This document shows, in pieces, positions 10,301 through 17,756 of a stretch of DNA of 64,000 nucleotides. Numbering within the stretch: position 1 is the stretch's first letter; every line of letters starts with the position of its first letter. The translations under genes and the position numbers were made by a program. The notes beneath the pieces are model-generated. The model had not been told where the DNA came from. It did not search any database and saw nothing but the letters and a program-made list of their open reading frames with translations. The stretch lies in the NCBI GenBank assembly GCA_041660205.1, contig JBAZWT010000001.1, positions 71,709 through 135,708 of the forward strand, written 5' to 3'. The DNA comes from Candidatus Babeliales bacterium (GTDB lineage Bacteria; Babelota; Babeliae; Babelales; Chromulinivoraceae).

Positions 10301-13055
10301 TGGTTGCTTGCCTTGTTGCTTGCTTGCCTACAGCTTTAGCAACTGCTTCTGCTTCTTGTTTTGCAATTTGTGTTGTTTCTTCTTCTGCTGCTTGCGTAGC
10401 ATCTTTAGCACTCGTTTCTGCTACCTGTGTACCCACTTCTTCGCTAAAAATACTTTTTCCACCTACTTCGGTCAAACCTTGAGTTTCTTGAGCAGCTGTT
10501 TCTCCAATTTCTTGAGTAGCAGTCTCAGCTACGGTTGTGGTTCCTGCTTCAACACTACCAGCTGCAATGGTAGCAGTTGTAGTCGCAGTAGTTGTGGCGG
10601 CAGTTGTTGCAGCAGTAGCAGCAGCTTCAGCTCCGACTGTTACCGCTGCTGATGCGCCAGCTTCCGCAGTGACCATAGCAGTTTCTGCGGCTATCACAGC
10701 TGGAGCAGCTGTGCCACCGCTCATAACAATTGCTGCAACCGCAGGTACAAGAGAAATGGCAACGCCCATAACCTGGTTAATTGTTTGACGATGGGCGTTA
10801 AGAGTATTGGAAACATCATCGCGAGCTTGATCGGCAAACTTATTTCCTACAGGAATATATTCTGATACAGCAAGAGCAGCAACTTGAGAAAGAGGTCCAC
10901 CGAATGCGAGTGCTAAAATTCTTCCAGAAAGCACCAAGTAAGTTATCTCGCGCGCAAGATCAATAAACAGTGTCGTAAGTGAATTAGTAATAGTGGTAAG
11001 GCCAGTTAAAACTGCTTCCAGTGCACCCTTGGTCATGTCTAAAAGTCCGGTAAATGTTTGAGTAATTGCTGTTAAACAAGTTTTTCCCAAATCCTCACCA
11101 TCTTGTAAAAAAGCTTGTTGTCCTTGCTTAGAAGAAATAGCCCACGCAGCATCAGCAACTGTTTGTGCAAATTCTGCTGTAACCCGGACTGTTCTAATGG
11201 CAAGAGCACCGACTGTTGCTTCAGTTTGAACAACAACTTCACCTGCTTCAGCTGCTACATTAATGAGCGTGTCAGTTACTTGGTTTATAACTGTTGAAAT
11301 ATCTGTACCTATTGCTTGATCATCTAAAATAACTCCTGTCAGCTCACCGGTAATTTCAGCAAAAGGTGCAACAATACCATTTTCAAGGCTGTCTTTAAAA
11401 TCATCAACAGATGAAATTAAGTCTGTAGCTGCTAGATTAAAATGTGCTTGGGCTGCAGCAAGTTCGTTTTTCCCCCAGGTTGCAGTATCGCTATGTAGTG
11501 AATCTCCTGCGCTTGCAAGTCCTTTGATATGTGTTAAAGATCCTACAGCTTCTATACCTGTGCCTAAAGCTCCTGCAAGTGATGCTCCCGCTCCTGCAAT
11601 TGTTTGACCAGCAGCTTGTGTAACATGCCAAACTGCATCCCCTGCTAATATTCCAGCGTTTTTCATGTCTTGCCCTGCAAGCTCTCCTTCATGAGCAATA
11701 TCTTCACCTGTAGTTTTTATTAATCCCCAGGCTCCCAGCGCTGCCTGTGTTGCAATATGTTCAGTTGCTTTAGTAGCTTTTTCAACTTCATCTTTTACGT
11801 CGTCAAACGCACTTGTAAAGGCGTGTCCAATATCTGACCAAATTGATTGTACTTGCACTTCTTTTTTGCTATGAATTGCAACTTGTTCTTTTACATGTCT
11901 GAGCAGTCGAGGATCATTTTGTACTTGTTTGGTGCTTATATTTTCTTCAACATGAAAATTGGAAGGAGACGGATGAATTGAGTCTGTATTATTTCCTTCG
12001 GTCTTACTTTTTGCAGCAAGAAGCTCATCGAGTAGAACAAAATCATCTAATGTGTATGGAAATATATTGGGTATAAGTTGACTGTTTGACATCACATCGA
12101 GCATTTGTGAAAGATTTTGATCGGTCATATGTTTTGTGAGCAGCCCGTGCACTTCATGCAGCATGAAATAACACCAGACTTGCTCTTTGATCGGGCTTTT
12201 AAATTGAGGTGTTGGATTATTATTAGCACCGGCTAAAACAGTCATGTTATGTGTTGCTTGGTAAAATAGTGTGTGCATAAATGTTACAACAGTTTTTCCA
12301 AAGATCGCTTGAGGATCTTGCGGCTTTTGGCTCTTTGGGTTTTTTGCAGCTGTTGTTCGTGGAGGATTTGCAATTGCATTCCAATCAGGACACTGAGCAA
12401 GGTAACGCTGTTTTAATGTTTCTTCTAAATCAATTCTTGCACGTGTGATTTCATTGATGGTGCGCAGGCTTGTATAGTCCGCATTATAAAACGATGTCTC
12501 GAAATGAGGGATATAGTTGAATGTTTGTTTTTCAACGTTATGAATTGTTTGAAGCGCTATAGAAAAATATATATTAGTGTCGGTAATCATTGCTTTGCAA
12601 AAAAGTTGCCATGTTTGAGAATTAACAAGATCTTGATTGGTGATTTTTACAGCATTCCAGCTTGCAGAAGTGATTAATTGCTCTGTGGGAAGATGAGGTA
12701 ATTGTTGATTGTTGTCTTGTATAAATTCTAAAAAATCAGGAAAATGTTGTTTGACTTGTGGATCCTTTTTTACCTTTTCTAGCTTGGCAAGAAAGACAAG
12801 ATACAGATAAGTTTTTTTTATTGTATCAATTGAATATGAATCTAAAGCTATTCCAGATTTTCCAAAAGTTTTATCAATTTCTGCAAAAATAGTGTAGAGG
12901 AAAGGATCGTTTTGCTGCGTGATTGCAGAAAGAGGAAAATCGATAGCTGCAAAAATAGATGTTGCTTCATGATCGCTAAATGTTGTTGGCGTTACGGAAA
13001 AAAGAGTGCTGACATAGAACATGCACAAAGAAAATATCAAACATATTTTTTTCAT
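7389..13055 (-). CDS. Giant secreted protein with amphipathic-helix, Ala-rich coiled-coil and lectin-like regions
   Basis: 1888 residues, family not recognised. A signal peptide (about 1-20) is followed by a helical region to about 400. Residues about 410-700 are amphipathic helices with glycine/alanine faces, reminiscent of apolipoprotein- or perilipin-like lipid binding. Two hydrophobic stretches follow (about 700-790). An Ala/Glu/Lys/Gln coiled-coil lies at about 850-1125 and contains an internal duplication. Residues about 1320-1520 are beta-rich with a jelly-roll lectin look, and two similar beta segments (about 1570-1640 and 1690-1770) share phrases such as ILLGQYVYHT and SGQYIYTCT. The ATG overlaps the stop of the upstream gene (ATGA) and has AAGGAG 8 bases before it, so translation is probably coupled. 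uvrC starts 17 bases after it. I infer an exported surface or host-contact protein. Confidence 0.75.
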   Translation of the reverse strand: MKKICLIFSLCMFYVSTLFSVTPTTFSDHEATSIFAAIDFPLSAITQQNDPFLYTIFAEIDKTFGKSGIALDSYSIDTIKKTYLYLVFLAKLEKVKKDPQVKQHFPDFLEFIQDNNQQLPHLPTEQLITSASWNAVKITNQDLVNSQTWQLFCKAMITDTNIYFSIALQTIHNVEKQTFNYIPHFETSFYNADYTSLRTINEITRARIDLEETLKQRYLAQCPDWNAIANPPRTTAAKNPKSQKPQDPQAIFGKTVVTFMHTLFYQATHNMTVLAGANNNPTPQFKSPIKEQVWCYFMLHEVHGLLTKHMTDQNLSQMLDVMSNSQLIPNIFPYTLDDFVLLDELLAAKSKTEGNNTDSIHPSPSNFHVEENISTKQVQNDPRLLRHVKEQVAIHSKKEVQVQSIWSDIGHAFTSAFDDVKDEVEKATKATEHIATQAALGAWGLIKTTGEDIAHEGELAGQDMKNAGILAGDAVWHVTQAAGQTIAGAGASLAGALGTGIEAVGSLTHIKGLASAGDSLHSDTATWGKNELAAAQAHFNLAATDLISSVDDFKDSLENGIVAPFAEITGELTGVILDDQAIGTDISTVINQVTDTLINVAAEAGEVVVQTEATVGALAIRTVRVTAEFAQTVADAAWAISSKQGQQAFLQDGEDLGKTCLTAITQTFTGLLDMTKGALEAVLTGLTTITNSLTTLFIDLAREITYLVLSGRILALAFGGPLSQVAALAVSEYIPVGNKFADQARDDVSNTLNAHRQTINQVMGVAISLVPAVAAIVMSGGTAAPAVIAAETAMVTAEAGASAAVTVGAEAAATAATTAATTTATTTATIAAGSVEAGTTTVAETATQEIGETAAQETQGLTEVGGKSIFSEEVGTQVAETSAKDATQAAEEETTQIAKQEAEAVAKAVGKQATRQATREAAAKALENATTELNDASKAAQQAADRVREAQAALDEAMATGDQVAQTATKEALDSATKEAEQATEKYSEKLAAKLAAKQAVAVAKISAKQAAKSALNVATKEAEQASKEAGQAIINSGLKQQAKMDAQSALDDIMAKEGSTEAEQTAAKETLDKATQEAEQAAKEAEQATAKSVEKTAAKLAAKQAFDATPKYATALEALQGEAIGLVMNAGFGLFNIVGGFNQDQNALLKENNQSNALKNLWKFINENKIATAQSQLTYLDEIQEKQQAEIGNQTLALALYQNLIYAGVDTTKNQIASALAPQYIQNLTPDSTTNLLPADIGSSWGLVTNYLDLYLSQGFFTSTTGRFNFPYAQEIAQAPLAATQATSTAKSATPILDKLWFNQRATALDLQDEKGVAKQPLDPLTVQMDVQFIYTLDSAFHVGLYLGGNYQNYSSRNFLARLLNTTVANVTQQLASFQSYYVSSNFNADGSFVKTPPANLINSSVIDLDQAHLSKMFVLYRDLATDALSIGVYEHEGLGWILQQSLPASLQLDKQHTYQLTAVLSGASLTITLCADNNPVEIVQETISVTPIANQRTYGVICSGAAIEWNQISPNPQLIVNGAARPATKDQPEITREKQAKIDLAKELNPKFGLFNLTSLSKRRILLGQYVYHTTDTDFKKIDPTAADFVVFATMQNDAIVDKSLGKHPSNAITPGQTTVLVSLITGTVYDSTGKNIASATDVWKNYEASTHGPLPTSLGDYITKQQAVIATSLSNINFGKFVLDIISPESLSSGQYIYTCTQTINAKDSTGKPMIDYLVMAEVTNNALGNLVGMSPISSNAQGLISLVTGNLYLKNTVLAKGITPKPIASYLASAMLSPYGNSADYTTIINAETAYDNYLTAQQQQKSTTTSKFKIIPVTSTTSSSIAGIHPPLHGVKIGLSNKAPGVHLHFPGEKSISDRQQSAAGNAGFELIPKRSGGVHLKL
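9690..10500 (-). repeat. Internal duplication in the Ala-rich coiled coil of the giant protein
   Basis: Two related blocks of about 70-85 codons lie at about residues 948-1033 and 1043-1112 of the giant protein. Both run from an ALD(E/D) start through T-x-EAEQA units to AAKLAAKQA. The heptad-like spacing of Ala, Glu and Lys supports a long coiled coil built by duplication. Confidence 0.6.
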
Positions 13056-14332
13056 GAAGTAGCTCCTTCGCGCCTCGGCGTAGCTAAAAGCGAAGCCGGG
13101 TTTTCTTTAGTAAGTAAAGTTTTAACTTCAGCATTAAAAGTTATTCGAGCACTTGGTGAAAAAATAATTTCTTTTGGTTTAATGATTTTAAATTGAGCAA
13201 TTGCTCCAGGCGACATAAAGCCGATGCCATGATAAAGGTACAAATTTGCATCTTTACTTGTTACGGTGATAAATTTTTGCGGTTCTGGCGTGGTAGACTG
13301 CCAGACTTTGTACTGAATGGTTTGTGGCGATGTTATAATTTTTATTTTAAAGGTTGCTGGTTGCAACAGGAGCGTTGTAAATGCGCTTTGATTTATCGTA
13401 GTTTGCTGCGAAGTTGATGCTGCGTTGTTTATAATTTGCTGCAAAGGATACAAAATGGTTGGAGCTGTTATATCTTTAGCGGTTGATGCTGCTGGTGTGT
13501 ACTGTTCACCGTAACCGACCTGAACAGATTTGTTGTTATTTCCATAAAGCCCTAAGAGTCTATACTTTTGTAGTCTGCTGCTGTCTCCAGAAATCCATCG
13601 AGCTTTGTTAAAAATAATGCCAACAAAAAAAGGATAATTTACTTGATACAAAGTAAGCTCACATAAAATTTCATAGGAAGACTGCTTGGTAATCCATTCA
13701 GTAAAAATTGAATTGTTGGGAGCTTTATCGGCAGAAGTTGTTACAGCTTGCGTTGTTGGATTAGTTTGAGTTATCATAAGAGGCTCGTTGCTCATTTGCC
13801 AAAAACTATCAAATATTTCATCTTGAGAAGGAACCTTCCCTTTTGTTATAACTTCTTCATATTCCCAATTTCCAACGGGAAAGATATTCTTCCACGTTTG
13901 ACCCTTAGGTGTGTACATAGTTCCAAGAGTAAATAATTGATCAGATGTCGAGCCATTTAAAATGTAATCATCTTGCGGTGCATCCAAGCTGATTGCTTGC
14001 TGAATATATGTATCCATTTGATTCATGATAGCTGTTTGATCTTCTGTTAATTTGCCCATATGGGTCTGGGCTGTTTTAAACATTTTAAAAATATTTTTTA
14101 ATTCAGATTTTCCAGCTTTTTGTACATAGCTTTGAAAAGCGCTATTGGAAGTATTTATATTATTTTGATCTTCGGCTATAGCGCTACCCATATTTGCATA
14201 CATTGAACTGATTGATTGGTTAGCCATCGACGCTCCCATTTGGCCACCAAGCATGATAGCCATATCGGCCATCATGTTTGCTTGCACTGAGGGTTGCACA
14301 AAAAATAAAGATAAAAGTAACAGTATTAACAT
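13052..14332 (-). CDS. Secreted protein of unknown function, middle gene of the giant-protein operon
   Basis: 426 residues with a short signal peptide (MLILLLLSLFFVQPSVQA), then a Met/Gly/Ala-rich segment, a helical region to about 115, and a beta-rich domain of about 210-400 whose strands and Trp/Tyr content recall a lectin-like sandwich. The family is not recognised. Its start overlaps the stop of the upstream gene by one base (TAATG) with AGGAG 7 bases before, and its TGA overlaps the ATG of the giant gene. Its last dozen codons are made by a GC-rich palindromic element, so the end of the protein (PASLLATPR) is probably a late addition. The tight packing suggests that the three proteins are needed together. 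Confidence 0.75.
   Translation of the reverse strand: MLILLLLSLFFVQPSVQANMMADMAIMLGGQMGASMANQSISSMYANMGSAIAEDQNNINTSNSAFQSYVQKAGKSELKNIFKMFKTAQTHMGKLTEDQTAIMNQMDTYIQQAISLDAPQDDYILNGSTSDQLFTLGTMYTPKGQTWKNIFPVGNWEYEEVITKGKVPSQDEIFDSFWQMSNEPLMITQTNPTTQAVTTSADKAPNNSIFTEWITKQSSYEILCELTLYQVNYPFFVGIIFNKARWISGDSSRLQKYRLLGLYGNNNKSVQVGYGEQYTPAASTAKDITAPTILYPLQQIINNAASTSQQTTINQSAFTTLLLQPATFKIKIITSPQTIQYKVWQSTTPEPQKFITVTSKDANLYLYHGIGFMSPGAIAQFKIIKPKEIIFSPSARITFNAEVKTLLTKENPASLLATPRREGATS
13073..13100 (-). repeat. Dispersed GC-rich palindromic element, copy A (inside a gene)
   Basis: 28 bases, 27 of them identical to the copy at 53357. Read on the plus strand it starts CCTCGGCGTAGCT and ends GCGAAGCCGGG, and it can fold as an imperfect hairpin (CTCGGC with GCCGGG, GCT with AGC). 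It is in frame and encodes the second-last part of the 426-residue protein; the Shine-Dalgarno site of the giant gene begins a few bases after it. Its base composition differs sharply from the AT-rich surroundings. Confidence 0.8.
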
Positions 14333-15936
14333 TATTGTGCTCCTGCTTGTAGACCAGAAGTTGGAGTTATATCAGCGAGTGTTGGGATAAGGTTGGACGG
14401 TGTATATATTGAAGCATTTGCTGGGTGTTGCTGTGGACCTAAAATGTTTGGAGTGAGTGTTGCTAACGGTAAAGACACTGCTGCTGTTGCCGTTTCTTTT
14501 TTCCATGATTGCATAAGAGCCTTGCACGTACCAGCAGGTAAGTCTGTTTCATTTGGATCTTTTCCTTGCTGCGTAGCAACGACACTTTCAACAAGTGACT
14601 CCATGCATGGATCAAAAATGTTAAGCCCGAGAAGCGCTGAAAAATCACCAAAGCATGCGCTTAAAATTCTAGAAACACCTTCCCAAGAATTGAGCCAATC
14701 AGGCTGCGCGATAAGCTGTTCTTCAAAAGAATTTGCACCGCTTTGCATACATAAAAACAATTTATTTGTTGGATCACCTTGGCTACCCTTAACAACTTTG
14801 CCGTCACTGTTTTTAAAATAAGCCATTGGATGGCCGTTGATAACGCCTCCATGATTTGCAATGTCTACAATATGGTCAGGCCACATAATTTTTTTTGAGT
14901 TTTTCGATAGTGATTTTGCTAGGTGAGGAATTAATTTTAATGCTCGCATGTCATCGTAACCAAAACAAAATAAAGGTGGATCCATTTTTTGTAGCATGAT
15001 GGCTTCTTTATCTGCTGCAACGTTAGCAAAACTATCTCCGTAGATAAATTGATTGAAGTCTTCTGCGATAGCAACAAAAGCTGTAAAGTGCTCCGTGTGC
15101 TTTGGATGAGGATTGTGCAAATGGCTGGTATATGTTTGATAAAAATCAAGATACGCTGCAAGCGCTGTAAGATATTTTTTCTTATACTTAACTAATTCTG
15201 GCTCTACCTGTTTTACGATGAACTGAGTGAGATCAATGCTGTAATCATTTTGAATAAGTGTTTTTCCCATGAACGATGCAAAAGTCTGAGGAATTTTTGG
15301 AATGTAAGATCTGATAGCTCCATTGAATTGGGACTCAATAATATTTATTAAATGATTGATAATGAGCGTTTTTTTATTTGCATCATACAGCTGTTCATCG
15401 TTTAAAAACTTAGGAATACTTACTTGCATTTTTCCACCCTGAGTTAAAATAGTCCCAGCGTGCTGTAGATTAAAATTTGTATAGATGCTCATGAGATAGT
15501 GATACAGCTCGTTGAGAGCGTTGATGTGAATTTTTCTAAAAAAGGGAACGAATCCTGGATTGTTTTTCATGCTTGCAATCATGATGTCAAACTTTCCAGC
15601 AACGTCTGGGTATCCAGGAAAAAGAGCAGATCCACTAGGACAGACTTGAAATGCTGTGGCTTTTGGTTTTAGGACTGTAAAATTTCCATGAGCTAAAATC
15701 GGCCAGGTTCCTGGAGGAGTCATAGCTTTAATGGTGCGATTTTGAATTCCTTGCTGAACTGTGCCATCGGCCATAACGGTCGTGAGTGGATACGTGGCGA
15801 CGGTATCCATAAGACCTTTAACGCCTTGAGTATGCTCTGGAGTTAATTGAGCGGAAAGAAATAGATCTGGTTTGATTTGCAGGCTTGAAGTAGCGACGAC
15901 GATCAAGAGCGTGATACAGAAATATTTCAGCTTCAT
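14332..15936 (-). CDS. Secreted protein of unknown function, first gene of the giant-protein operon
   Basis: 534 residues with a signal peptide (MKLKYFCITLLIVVATSS) and no further membrane segment. The mature protein is mixed helix and strand with many aromatic residues; I do not recognise a family or a catalytic motif. Its TAA overlaps the ATG of the next gene by one base, so the three genes from 15936 to 7389 form one translationally coupled set. A weak AGAGAAC ribosome site lies before the ATG. The divergent M23 peptidase gene begins about 140 bases away, and promoters for both directions should be in that gap. A periplasmic or exported partner of the giant protein is the simplest guess. 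Confidence 0.7.
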   Translation of the reverse strand: MKLKYFCITLLIVVATSSLQIKPDLFLSAQLTPEHTQGVKGLMDTVATYPLTTVMADGTVQQGIQNRTIKAMTPPGTWPILAHGNFTVLKPKATAFQVCPSGSALFPGYPDVAGKFDIMIASMKNNPGFVPFFRKIHINALNELYHYLMSIYTNFNLQHAGTILTQGGKMQVSIPKFLNDEQLYDANKKTLIINHLINIIESQFNGAIRSYIPKIPQTFASFMGKTLIQNDYSIDLTQFIVKQVEPELVKYKKKYLTALAAYLDFYQTYTSHLHNPHPKHTEHFTAFVAIAEDFNQFIYGDSFANVAADKEAIMLQKMDPPLFCFGYDDMRALKLIPHLAKSLSKNSKKIMWPDHIVDIANHGGVINGHPMAYFKNSDGKVVKGSQGDPTNKLFLCMQSGANSFEEQLIAQPDWLNSWEGVSRILSACFGDFSALLGLNIFDPCMESLVESVVATQQGKDPNETDLPAGTCKALMQSWKKETATAAVSLPLATLTPNILGPQQHPANASIYTPSNLIPTLADITPTSGLQAGAQ

Positions 15937-16076
15937 GAGTTCTCTTTTTTAAGAACAAAAATCTTTTTTAAAACAAAAAATCAATGTTTTATTTTCGTTT
16001 TATTGTTACAATAAATATCATGAAAATCAAGATTTGTTTCTTAATCAAATACCATATACACGGATAAGGATTGTGC

Positions 16077-17285
16077 ATGATTCCTCAAGGGCGATACATT
16101 GTATTATGTCTAACACTTTGCTTAGTAGCATACGTTTCAAGACGAACATATTTATATTATTTTGACACAACTCAGCCTCAAGTAACCGTAATTGGTTTTG
16201 AAGATGGCAAGGCATACGCCGGCGATGTAACAGGTTCTTTGAAAGGATCAAGTCCTTACAAAGTTTCACACATATCAATGTGGATTGATGACAGTTTGAT
16301 GCATCGTGATTTTAGAATTAATAAAAAACAGTTTGATCATCCTATTTCAATTCCCGTTAAAACAATTGCAGACGGTCTACATTCGTTGAAGTTTGAAATT
16401 GTTGATGGAACAAAAAGTCAAAATAAAACATGCATTGAGCGTTCTTTTTACACCGACAATGTAGGACTACAAGCAGCACTTGTTTCGCTATCATCTGGTT
16501 ATAAAGTTTCACAAGGAAGCTGCCTGCACATTCAGGTTCAAGTTAACAAACAAATTAAATCGGTAACAGCAAAAGTACTGACAGGAACATATTCATTTTT
16601 CCCAGAAAGCAAAAATTCTTTGGTGTATGAAATATTTATTCCAATTGAGTGTGAGCAAGACGCTGGAGAGTATCCATTCACTGTTGAAGTGGTAGATCGC
16701 TTGGGCAGTAAAACAACTTTAGAAAATAAATTTCAAGTTATGAGCGTGGCTTTTAAAAGAAGAATTTTGAACGTTCAAGGTAATAAGCTTCAATCAGAAT
16801 TGGCATTTACACAGTTGCAAGAACAAGATCTTGAAAACGCACTTGCACAAGCTTCTGCCGATTCAGTATCTGAAAAATTGTGGAGTGGTGTATTTGAAGT
16901 TCCAATCGTAAGTAAAGGAATTACAACAGAATTTGGCGTTATTCGAACATCACAAGAACGTGGTCGTCGAGTACACAAGGCACTCGATTTGATAGCGGAG
17001 CCAAGAAGCGTTATTTGGGCATCAAACAACGGTATCATTGTCTTAAAAGATCGTTTTACACATAGCGGCAACACAGTTGTGATTGATCATGGTTGTGGCG
17101 TTTTAAGTCTTTATTATCACCTGCTTGATTTTGCAGATATTTCTGTCGGTCAGCGCGTTAAAAAAGGACATCCTCTTGGACGTATGGGTATGACTGGTTA
17201 TGCAAGTGGTGATCATTTACACTGGGAAATTCGCGTAAATAATACTGCCGTTGAACCAATGCAATGGACACAACGCTGGTCATAA
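16077..17285 (+). CDS. Membrane-anchored M23 (LytM-type) metallopeptidase
   Basis: Predicted peptidoglycan endopeptidase or LytM-like regulator facing the periplasm. I chose ATG 16077 because AAGGA ends 6 bases before it; a TTG two codons upstream is less likely. The 402-residue protein has one N-terminal membrane helix (about 6-22), a middle beta-rich region (about 30-250) and the M23 domain at the end (about 275-395). The zinc site is complete: His300 and Asp304 in VHKALD and the HLH pair, His380 and His382, in DHLHWE. Enzymatic activity is therefore plausible. It stands alone between a divergent operon and a strong terminator. Cross-link substrates cannot be told from sequence. Confidence 0.9.
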   Translation: MIPQGRYIVLCLTLCLVAYVSRRTYLYYFDTTQPQVTVIGFEDGKAYAGDVTGSLKGSSPYKVSHISMWIDDSLMHRDFRINKKQFDHPISIPVKTIADGLHSLKFEIVDGTKSQNKTCIERSFYTDNVGLQAALVSLSSGYKVSQGSCLHIQVQVNKQIKSVTAKVLTGTYSFFPESKNSLVYEIFIPIECEQDAGEYPFTVEVVDRLGSKTTLENKFQVMSVAFKRRILNVQGNKLQSELAFTQLQEQDLENALAQASADSVSEKLWSGVFEVPIVSKGITTEFGVIRTSQERGRRVHKALDLIAEPRSVIWASNNGIIVLKDRFTHSGNTVVIDHGCGVLSLYYHLLDFADISVGQRVKKGHPLGRMGMTGYASGDHLHWEIRVNNTAVEPMQWTQRWS

Positions 17286-17300
17286 ATACATAGAAATTTA

Positions 17301-17352
17301 GATAAAGAAAAAGGCTTTCGAAAATAAAATTTCGAGAGCCTTTTTCTTTATC
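17301..17352. terminator. Bidirectional intrinsic terminator
   Basis: A long stem of about 23 pairs (GATAAAGAAAAAGGCTTTCG pairing with the complementary arm, with a single mismatch near the loop) lies between the M23 gene and the small minus-strand gene. A and T tracts flank it on both sides. Confidence 0.9.
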
Positions 17353-17370
17353 TGTTTTTTTAAAACTTTT

Positions 17371-17655
17371 TTAAGACTGGATTGATGTTGCTGCTGAACT
17401 AAGTTGCAAAGTATTAGCTTGAGTCATATTATTTTTGATACGAGTTGTTTCTTGTAGCGCTTTTTTTGCATATAGCTCAGCTCTATAATGCATCGGTGAC
17501 GAAACTTCAGTTTTTGGTAATTCTTTTAGCCCTTGATGAAGATTGGAGAAAAACTCTTGTAGAGTTATTATATCTTGTTGAGTTGGTCTTTGGCTTGTAA
17601 AAGTATTAAAAGTTACGAAGCTTAAACAAACAAGTAAGGTGTATGTTTTTTGCAT
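17371..17655 (-). CDS. Small secreted helical protein of unknown function
   Basis: 94 residues with a signal peptide (MQKTYTLLVCLSFVTFNTFTS) and a mature part of about 70 residues predicted to be mostly helix and ending in a Ser/Ala/Thr-rich tail. AGGGAAC lies at a normal distance before the ATG, which supports translation. It is about 100 bases downstream of the mlaD-like gene on the same strand and ends at the shared terminator, so it may be the last gene of the gspF-mlaD run. No family recognised. Confidence 0.6.
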   Translation of the reverse strand: MQKTYTLLVCLSFVTFNTFTSQRPTQQDIITLQEFFSNLHQGLKELPKTEVSSPMHYRAELYAKKALQETTRIKNNMTQANTLQLSSAATSIQS

Positions 17656-17756
17656 AATGTTCCCTAAATAGATATTAAAAAGTTGAATTTAAAAGTGTTT
17701 CATTACATGGCCTACTTTTTTAGAGATGGTCTTGTATCAAATGTAACAGCTATTTT

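Noticed and set aside
10308..10788. Two open frames opposite the Ala-rich coiled coil
   Set aside because: They are shadows of GCT/GCA-rich codons and give Cys/Ser-rich or Ala/Val-rich nonsense.
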